Below, piece after piece: positions 58,865 through 64,000 of a stretch of DNA of 64,000 nt. The notes below the pieces were generated by a model, which was not told the origin of the DNA, made no database searches, and saw nothing but the letters and a program-made list of their open reading frames with translations. The DNA lies in the NCBI GenBank assembly GCA_003242675.1, contig QGVE01000003.1:6806-70805 (forward strand), given 5' to 3'. Position 1 is the first letter of the stretch; the number at the start of each line of letters is the position of its first letter. The position numbers and the translations under genes were made by a program. This DNA comes from Bacillota bacterium. Its GTDB lineage: Bacteria; Bacillota_E; Symbiobacteriia; Symbiobacteriales; Symbiobacteriaceae.

Positions 58865-59479
58865 ATGGGCTGGCGCATCGCCGCCCTGGTCCTGGTCGCC
58901 GCGGGACTGCTCGCGGCGCTCCTGCCTGTCCGGCTGCACCTCCGCCTGGCCCAGGCCGGGCTCACGGCAGAGGTGGGGCTGGAGTTCGCGGTCGGAGGGC
59001 TGCGCCTGCGCCGCAGAGCGACCCTGCCGCGGAGATGCCGGACCGGGGAGCGGGCGGAGACGGGGCTCGGGCGCGGGCGGCGGCCGGACGGCCGGCGGCT
59101 GGCCCGGGCGGCCGCACCCGGGCTGGGCTACCTGGCGCGGGTCGCCCGGTGCGAGCGGCTTTGCATCCGGGTGGAGGTGGGCGGCCTGGACGCCTCCGAC
59201 TCGGCGCTGCTGGCCGGTCTGGGGTGGGGCGTCGTCTACGCGCTGCTCGCGCAGCTGGGCCGCTGGGTCGAGCTGAATCCCGGCGCGGTCGAGGTCGCGG
59301 TCGTGCCCAACTTCCAGCGGCCGATGCTGCGCACCGATCTCGACTGCATACTGCGGGTGCGGTTGGGAGAGGCTACTTGGGCAGCGGGCATGGTGCTGTG
59401 CGCGGCGCCGGGCCGCCGCGCGCTGCTGGCCCGGATCCGGGAGCGTTGGCGGAGGAGAGGGGACAGAACCGGTGGCTGA
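58865..59479 (+). CDS. DUF2953 family protein (YtfI-like)
   Basis: The protein has 204 residues with one N-terminal membrane helix (about 4-22) and a basic, Arg-rich segment (residues 50-90). A conserved DUF2953 region follows with ELNPGAVEVAVVPNFQRPMLRTDLDCILRVRLG. The ATG follows a GGGGTGGGGA site. The family is confined to spore formers and nearly always sits next to gerW (ytfI-ytfJ in Bacillus), as here, where the two genes overlap by eight bases. The molecular function is unknown; a role in spores is inferred from context. Confidence 0.82.
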   Translation: MGWRIAALVLVAAGLLAALLPVRLHLRLAQAGLTAEVGLEFAVGGLRLRRRATLPRRCRTGERAETGLGRGRRPDGRRLARAAAPGLGYLARVARCERLCIRVEVGGLDASDSALLAGLGWGVVYALLAQLGRWVELNPGAVEVAVVPNFQRPMLRTDLDCILRVRLGEATWAAGMVLCAAPGRRALLARIRERWRRRGDRTGG

Positions 59480-59909
59480 TCACCCGATTCAAGGCCTCAT
59501 GAAGACGGCGCTGGAAAGCCTGAAGAGCATGGTGGACGTGAACACGGTCATCGGCGATCCGGTGGAGACGCCGGACGGCACGGTGATCGTCCCGGTTTCA
59601 CGCGTGACCTTCGGCTTCGCGGCGGGCGGCTCGGAGTTCGTGCCGGCGCGGGAGCAGGAGCCCGGACACGACCATCCCTTCGGGGGCGGCAGCGGAGCCG
59701 GGGTGTCGGTCAGCCCCGTGGGCTTCCTGGTGGTGGGCAAGGACCAGGTGCGGATGCTGCCGGTCGACGGCGGTCAGCCCGTGCACCGGCTCATCGACCT
59801 GGCGCCGCAGATCATCGACAAGCTGCGGGCCGCGCTGGGCGGACCGGCAGGCGGCGAGGAGTGGGAGCCGGAGATCCGCGACACCACCGGCGCCGATGAC
59901 ACGCTCTAG
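59472..59909 (+). CDS. gerW: GerW family sporulation protein (YtfJ)
   Basis: GerW/YtfJ is a spore protein needed for efficient L-alanine germination in Bacillus. The 145-residue protein starts at GTG 59472 and shows the family pattern MKTALESLKSMVDVNTVIGDPV, IVPVSRVTFGFAAGGSEF, a Gly-rich loop (FGGGSGAGVSVSPVGFLVV) and IDLAPQIIDKLRAAL. It overlaps the DUF2953 gene by eight bases. A forespore promoter is expected upstream of the pair, but none was clear. Confidence 0.92.
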   Translation: MADHPIQGLMKTALESLKSMVDVNTVIGDPVETPDGTVIVPVSRVTFGFAAGGSEFVPAREQEPGHDHPFGGGSGAGVSVSPVGFLVVGKDQVRMLPVDGGQPVHRLIDLAPQIIDKLRAALGGPAGGEEWEPEIRDTTGADDTL

Positions 59910-59991
59910 GGCCGGGCCTTGCCTCGCCCGGCCCGATGCGCGTCCGGCCGGAATAGCCCGCGTCGCGGCGGCTTACGCTAGGAACCGGGGG

Positions 59992-61173
59992 GTGGACGCC
60001 CTGCGTGCCATGTGGAAGGGGACCATCAGCTTCGGGCTGGTGACGATCCCGGTGAAGCTCTACGCCGCGACCGAATCGAAGGACCTGCGCTTCAACCTGC
60101 TCCACGAGCCGTGCCAGACGCCCGTGCAGTACCGGAAGTACTGCCCGACCTGCGACCGGGAGGTCGGGAACGAGGAGATCGTGAAGGGCTACGAGTTCGA
60201 ACGGGGGCGCTACGTCACGCTGCGGGAGGAGGACTTCGAGTCGATCCCGCTGGCGGCCCGGCGCACCCTCGAGATCGTGGCGTTTGTGCGGCTGGAGGAG
60301 ATTGACCCCATCTATTTTGACAAGACCTACTACCTGGAACCGGGCGAGGGCGGCGCGAAGGCGTACGCCCTGCTGCGGCGCGCCATGGAGGAGACCGGGC
60401 GGGTGGCGATCGCCCGGATGGTGCTGCGCGCGAAGGAGTCGCTGGCCGCCCTGCGGGTCTTCCGGGAGGGGGTGCTGGCCATGGAGACGATGCACTTCCC
60501 GGACGAGGTGAGGCCGGTTTCCGCGCTCACGGGGATCACGCAGCCTGCGCTGCGCCCGCAGGAGGTCGAGATGGCCAAGGGGCTGATCGAGTCGCTCACC
60601 ATGCCCTTCACGCCCGAACCATTCGCCAACACGTACCGGGACGCGCTGATGGAGCTCATTCAGGCGAAGATCGCGGGACTGCCGCCGGCGGCGCCGGGCC
60701 CCGCCCCGGAGCAGGGGCGTGTCGTCGACCTGATGGAGGCCCTGCGCGCGTCGATCCGCGCGGCCCGGGCGCAGCGCGCGCCAGAAGGCCCCGCGACCGA
60801 CGGGGCCCTGGCCGACGGAGCCCTGGCTGGCCGGGACGGGGCGAAGGAACCCCCGGGGCCGGGTGACCAGGCCGCAGCGGGCGGGAGGGTGATGCCGGGG
60901 CCGCCGGTGGAGCGGGACGGGGAGGCGGCGCCGGAACACCCGGCGCAGGACGGGCACGCGGCGGAGGGCCGGCGGGAGGCGGCGGGACCGGCGCGCCGGG
61001 CGATCCCGGGGCTGCCGGGTGCGCCGGCCGGCCCCCGGAGCGGCACAGGCCTGCCGCCGGTCCCGGACGTGGCCGGCGGCGCGGCCGGGCCGGGCCCGGG
61101 GAAGGGCTTCCGTCCCCTTGCGGACGGGCTGCCCGGCGCCCGTTCCGACGAGATGGCGCCCGGGGGGCCGTAG
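59992..61173 (+). CDS. ku: Ku protein with long disordered C-terminus
   Basis: Bacterial Ku rings bind double-strand ends and recruit LigD in non-homologous end joining. The GTG at 59992 (VDALRAMWKG) gives 393 residues; the ATG at 60010 is an alternative. The core (about 7-260) has MWKGTISFGLVTIPVKLYAATESKDLRFNLLHE, CPTCDREVGNEEIVKGYEFERGRYV and ALRPQEVEMAKGLIESLTMPF. Typical bacterial Ku is 260-290 residues. Here residues 280-393 are a Pro/Gly/Ala/Arg tail of low complexity, a possible DNA-bridging extension. It starts a four-gene NHEJ cluster. Confidence 0.94.
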   Translation: MDALRAMWKGTISFGLVTIPVKLYAATESKDLRFNLLHEPCQTPVQYRKYCPTCDREVGNEEIVKGYEFERGRYVTLREEDFESIPLAARRTLEIVAFVRLEEIDPIYFDKTYYLEPGEGGAKAYALLRRAMEETGRVAIARMVLRAKESLAALRVFREGVLAMETMHFPDEVRPVSALTGITQPALRPQEVEMAKGLIESLTMPFTPEPFANTYRDALMELIQAKIAGLPPAAPGPAPEQGRVVDLMEALRASIRAARAQRAPEGPATDGALADGALAGRDGAKEPPGPGDQAAAGGRVMPGPPVERDGEAAPEHPAQDGHAAEGRREAAGPARRAIPGLPGAPAGPRSGTGLPPVPDVAGGAAGPGPGKGFRPLADGLPGARSDEMAPGGP

Positions 61174-61176
61174 GCG

Positions 61177-62115
61177 GTGGAGGTGCCCTTTCCGCCGATG
61201 CTCCTGGAGCGGGCCGAATCCCCGCCTGCCGACGCCGGGTGGCTCTATCAGGTGAAGTGGGACGGCGTGCGCAACCTGACCCTGGTGGAGGGCGGCCGGG
61301 TTCGCCACTGGAGCCGGCGGCTGCGGGAGCGCACCGCGCTGTTCCCCGAGTTCGACGGCCTGGCGGCGGCCCTGTCCGGCCGGCGGGCGGTGCTGGACGG
61401 GGAGATCGTCGTGCTGCGGGACGGCCGCCCCAGCTTCGCGGCGGTCCTGGAGCGGGACCTCGCCGCCGGGCCGGGGGCGGGCGCCCGCCGCCTGCCGGCG
61501 ACGCTCATGCTGTTCGATCTGCTGGAGTGGGACGGTCGGGAGCTGTACGACGTGCCGCTGGCCGAGCGGCTGGCCCTGCTGGAGCAGGTCGTCCCGCCGG
61601 CCGAGGCCTGGCAGGTGGTCGCGTCCTTCCCCGGCACCGACGGGCCGGCGCTGTTCGCCGCCGCGGTGGCGCAGGGGCTGGAAGGCGTCGTCGCCAAGCG
61701 GCGGAGCAGCCGCTACGTGCCGGGCATCCGCAGCCGTGACTGGCTGAAGGTGAAGCAGCGGCGGGAGATGCTGGCCGTGGTGGCGGGCTACACCTGCCCG
61801 GCGGGACGGCCCGGCGGCCTCCTGCTGGGGGCCTACCGCGACGGGCAGCTCCGCTACATCGGCCGGGTGGGCTCCGGGCTGAGCGCGGCTGACCTGGCGG
61901 TGATCCGGCAGCACCTGCCGCCGGCGCGGTGCCCGTTCCCCGCGGTCCCCCGCCTGCGGGACCGGTTCGGCGGTGACCCGGGCACCGTGGTGTGGGTGGA
62001 GCCCCGCCTGACCGTGCGCGTGAGCTTCACCGAGTGGACGGAGGAGGGGCGGCTGCGGGACCCGGTGGTGACGGGGTTCAGCACGGAGCCGCCGGAGGCT
62101 GCCGTGATCCCGTAA
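61177..62115 (+). CDS. ligD: ATP-dependent DNA ligase (LigD ligase domain)
   Basis: This 312-residue protein is the ligase module of the NHEJ system encoded as a separate gene. The adenylated Lys27 lies in VKWDGVR (motif I). Other ligase motifs are LDGEIVVLRDG (III), LEGVVAKRRSSRYVPG (IV) and DWLKVKQRREM (V). The C-terminal OB-fold ends with RVSFTEWTEEGRLRDPVVTGF. The GTG start lies four bases after ku. No phosphoesterase domain is present, and the polymerase domain is encoded by a separate gene at 62838. Confidence 0.93.
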   Translation: MEVPFPPMLLERAESPPADAGWLYQVKWDGVRNLTLVEGGRVRHWSRRLRERTALFPEFDGLAAALSGRRAVLDGEIVVLRDGRPSFAAVLERDLAAGPGAGARRLPATLMLFDLLEWDGRELYDVPLAERLALLEQVVPPAEAWQVVASFPGTDGPALFAAAVAQGLEGVVAKRRSSRYVPGIRSRDWLKVKQRREMLAVVAGYTCPAGRPGGLLLGAYRDGQLRYIGRVGSGLSAADLAVIRQHLPPARCPFPAVPRLRDRFGGDPGTVVWVEPRLTVRVSFTEWTEEGRLRDPVVTGFSTEPPEAAVIP

Positions 62116-62139
62116 GAGGCACAGGAGGAGGGGAAGCCG

Positions 62140-62841
62140 TTGACCGAGCACGAGTGGCAGGCGCATCCGGAACCCGTCGCACCGCCCCTTCCGGGGCAGG
62201 AACCGCACTTCCCCGGCGGGGAGCCCGCCGGGGGGCCGGAGGCCCGTCTCGTCGCGTGGTTTGCCGACGAGGCCGCCGCCTGGTCGTGTGTCCGGGATCT
62301 GGAGTCCCGCGGCGTGACGGTGCGCCTGGAAACGACGACCGGGCAGTCCGGATCCGCCCCCGGGTCCCGGCGCCCCGAGGCCGATTCCGGCGCCGGCACG
62401 ACGCCTGCGGCGGAGGCTCCCGCTCAGGGCTCCGCCGCCCTGGCGGAAAGGGGAATGGGGCCCGGCGCGGTGCTGGGCGCCACCGTGGGCGCTACCGCCG
62501 GCTTCCTGGCCGCGCAGTATCTCGTGCCGCCGGTGGGCAGCGCCTCGGCCGCCGGCACGATGCTGACCACGCTGGCGGGCGCCGGTCTGGGTTCGTTCTT
62601 CGGCGGCCTCCTCGACCAGGGAGCGGCCGGCGGCGACCGGCGCGGCGCCGGCGGGCGGGAGCGGCCGCGGGTCCGCCTGGAGGCCCGGGTGCCGCCTGTG
62701 CAGGTGAACGCGGTCCTGGACCTGGTTTCCGCCCGGGGAGCCGAAGAGGTGAAGCTCCGGCCGCCGGGGGCCGCCGGGGGCGGTCCCGGAGAGGGAAGCG
62801 GCCGCTCTGCCGGGCCGGCGGAGGCGGGGCCGGATTCGTGA
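62140..62841 (+). CDS. glycine-zipper membrane protein in the NHEJ cluster
   Basis: This 233-residue protein starts at TTG 62140 after AGGAGGAGGGG. Residues 35-62 (ARLVAWFADEAAAWSCVRDLESRGVTVRLET) resemble the small alpha/beta domain of YflT-type general stress proteins. Residues 105-160 form two Gly/Ala-rich hydrophobic helices, a glycine zipper (PGAVLGATVGATAGFLAA and LTTLAGAGLGSFFGGLLDQG). A VRLEARVPPVQVNAVLDLVSARGAEEVKL strand-helix unit repeats the first domain. Both ends are low complexity. The function is unknown. The stop overlaps the polymerase start (GTGA), so it is part of the operon. Confidence 0.75.
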   Translation: MTEHEWQAHPEPVAPPLPGQEPHFPGGEPAGGPEARLVAWFADEAAAWSCVRDLESRGVTVRLETTTGQSGSAPGSRRPEADSGAGTTPAAEAPAQGSAALAERGMGPGAVLGATVGATAGFLAAQYLVPPVGSASAAGTMLTTLAGAGLGSFFGGLLDQGAAGGDRRGAGGRERPRVRLEARVPPVQVNAVLDLVSARGAEEVKLRPPGAAGGGPGEGSGRSAGPAEAGPDS

Positions 62842-63761
62842 GCCGGGCGCGCAGGCAGTGGGTGCGGGTGGGCGGCCGGGAACTGGCCCTTACCAACCTG
62901 GACAAGCCCCTGTGGCCGGAGGACGGGCTGACCAAGGGGGATCTGATCGCCCACTACGTGTCGGCGGCCCCGTACCTCCTGCCTTACCTGCGCGGCCGCC
63001 CCGTGGTCCTCACCCGGTACCCCCACGGCATCCACGGCAAGTGGTTCTACCAGAAGGATGCGCCGCAGGGCCTGCCCGAGTGGATTCCCACATGGGCCGA
63101 CCGGGCCGACGACGGCCGCGTCATCCACTACCTGCGCATCGAGGAGCCGGCGGCCCTGGCCTACGTGGCCAACCTCGGGGCGATCGAGCTGCACCCGTGG
63201 CTCTCCTCCTGCCTAGCACCGGACCAGCCCGACTGGGCGGTCATCGACCTCGACCCGGCGGAGGGGGCGACGTTCGCCGACGTGCTGCTGGTCGCCCGGC
63301 TGGTCCGCCGGATCCTGGCGGAGGTCGGGGTACAGGGCTTCCCCAAGCTGTCCGGCGCCACGGGCATCCACATCTTCTGCCGCGCGCAGCCGGGAACCAC
63401 CTACGCGGAGACCGCCGCTTTCTGCGAGCTGGTGGGCCGGGTCCTGCTGCGGGCGTACCCGGAGAAGGTTACGCTGGAGCGGGTGGTGGCCAAGCGGGGC
63501 GCGAAAGTGTACGTCGACTACCTGCAGAACCGCCGCGGGCAGACGATCACCAGCGTCTACGGCGTGCGGCCGCTGCCGGGGGCGCCGGTGTCGGTTCCGG
63601 TGACCTGGGAGGAGCTGGAGGGGGAGCCGCCGCGCGTGACGCTGCGCACCCTCCCGGAGCGGCTGGCCGCGGTCGGCGACCTGTTCGCGCCGCTGCTCCG
63701 GTCCCCACAGGATTTGCGGGGTGCGGCCGGCCGGCTGAGGCGGTTTCTCGGCGGCGCATGA
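62838..63761 (+). CDS. ligD: LigD-type primase-polymerase (NHEJ polymerase domain)
   Basis: This 307-residue archaeo-eukaryotic primase-type polymerase fills gaps and adds ribonucleotides at breaks before ligation. Conserved parts are LTNLDKPLWPEDGLTKGDLIAHY, GKWFYQKDAP, IELHPWLSS, the metal-binding Asp137 and Asp139 in WAVIDLDPAEG, SGATGIHIF with His178 and the third acidic residue near VYVDYLQNRRGQTI. The numbering fits the Pseudomonas LigD polymerase domain. The GTG overlaps the preceding gene by four bases. A bidirectional terminator follows. Confidence 0.94.
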   Translation: MSRARRQWVRVGGRELALTNLDKPLWPEDGLTKGDLIAHYVSAAPYLLPYLRGRPVVLTRYPHGIHGKWFYQKDAPQGLPEWIPTWADRADDGRVIHYLRIEEPAALAYVANLGAIELHPWLSSCLAPDQPDWAVIDLDPAEGATFADVLLVARLVRRILAEVGVQGFPKLSGATGIHIFCRAQPGTTYAETAAFCELVGRVLLRAYPEKVTLERVVAKRGAKVYVDYLQNRRGQTITSVYGVRPLPGAPVSVPVTWEELEGEPPRVTLRTLPERLAAVGDLFAPLLRSPQDLRGAAGRLRRFLGGA

Positions 63762-63820
63762 CCCGGTCCGCTCGCCCCCGGCGCCTGCGGCGGTACGGCC
63801 GGCGGTTTCGACAGACAAAA

Positions 63821-63857
63821 GGGACCGGCCGCCCCTGCAGAGGCAGCCGGTTTTTCC
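63821..63857. terminator. bidirectional terminator at the end of the NHEJ cluster
   Basis: CCGGC (63825-63829) and GCCGG (63846-63850), with further inner pairing CCCCT/AGAGG type, are followed by TTTTT on the plus strand and CCCTTTTG on the minus strand. It separates two convergent genes. Confidence 0.75.
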
Positions 63858-63898
63858 ATGATGCCAGACCGGGTCGGCCTGCATGCCGGGCCGCAGAT

Positions 63899-64000
63899 TC
63901 ACGAAGGAGAACGCCCCTTCGCCCTGGCCAGGTACTCGCGCATGCCGTGCATGAAGTAGTCCACCAGCCCCCTCGCCAGTGAGGGCAGGAGCTTCTGCGC
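63899..64000 (-). CDS. 3' end of an unidentified minus-strand gene
   Basis: The minus strand is open from the window edge to a TGA at 63899-63901, giving 33 C-terminal residues including LARGLVDYFMHGMREYLARA and ending KGRSPS. The composition (Tyr, Phe, Met, His) is unlike GC-driven noise, and it faces a bidirectional terminator, so it is probably a real gene. The fragment is too short to name. Confidence 0.6.
   Translation of the reverse strand, partial: AQKLLPSLARGLVDYFMHGMREYLARAKGRSPS

Noticed and set aside
1..64000. CRISPR arrays, insertion sequences, prophage or integrative elements
   Set aside because: No regularly spaced repeats, transposase genes or phage genes were seen. XerD is the chromosomal dimer-resolution enzyme, not an element integrase.

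Overview
The window is a very GC-rich, densely packed stretch of a spore-forming Firmicute chromosome. Gene content and order (efp, spoIIIAA-AH, asp23, nusB, folD, xseAB, ispA, dxs, tlyA, nadK, argR, recN, spoIVB, spo0A, ptb/buk/leuDH, nudF, spoIIM, xerD, deoB, dacF, spoIIAA-AB-sigF, lysA) follow the Bacillus/Clostridium sporulation backbone. Combined with very high GC, this points to Symbiobacterium or a close relative; that name is an inference from content. Many starts are GTG or TTG, and almost all large antisense reading frames are GC-driven shadows.

Layout. 1-7 kb: the end of an M24 peptidase, efp, an acidic zinc-ribbon protein and the complete spoIIIAA-AH operon behind a sigma-E-like promoter. 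7-14 kb: an unknown protein, an Asp23/AmaP/DUF2273 envelope-stress trio, nusB, a TsaD paralog, folD, xseA, xseB and ispA. 14.0-14.8 kb: a gene-free, highly structured stretch with its own promoter and terminator, best explained as OLE RNA. It is followed by oapA (OLE-associated membrane protein), dxs and tlyA. 18-25 kb: two small low-complexity proteins on the minus strand, then nadK, argR, recN, spoIVB and spo0A. 25-33 kb: a sigma-54 activator with PAS domains, a near-perfect sigma-54 promoter with upstream repeats, and a leuDH-buk-ptb-leuDH-buk operon for branched-chain amino acid catabolism and acyl-phosphate energy conservation. 33-47 kb: nudF, an EndoQ-like gene, spoIIM, ald, xerD, deoB, a lipoprotein, a reverse-strand ABC exporter, dacF, the spoIIA operon with a sigma-H promoter and Spo0A-like boxes, and lysA. 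48-53 kb: a MacA-like adaptor and MacB-like permease with no adjacent ATPase, then purEK and tRNA-Val on the minus strand. 53-64 kb: a DHH-CBS-nucleotidyltransferase fusion, an M50 protease, scpAB, a HAD hydrolase, a DUF2953/GerW pair, and an NHEJ cluster (Ku, LigD ligase, a glycine-zipper protein, LigD polymerase). The last 102 bases hold the 3' end of a minus-strand gene.

Together the genes cover the commitment and engulfment stages of sporulation (Spo0A, SpoIIA/SigF, SpoIIIA channel, SpoIVB, SpoIIM, DacF, GerW), isoprenoid precursor supply (IspA, Dxs) flanking the OLE RNP locus, fermentation of amino acids through butyryl- or isobutyryl-type phosphates, and DNA maintenance (XseAB, RecN, XerD, ScpAB, EndoQ, NHEJ). 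The most notable items are the OLE RNA/OapA locus, the self-contained sigma-54 regulon, the split NHEJ operon with an inserted membrane-type gene, and regulatory sites upstream of spoIIIA, spoIIM, spoIVB and spoIIA that fit the sporulation sigma factors.
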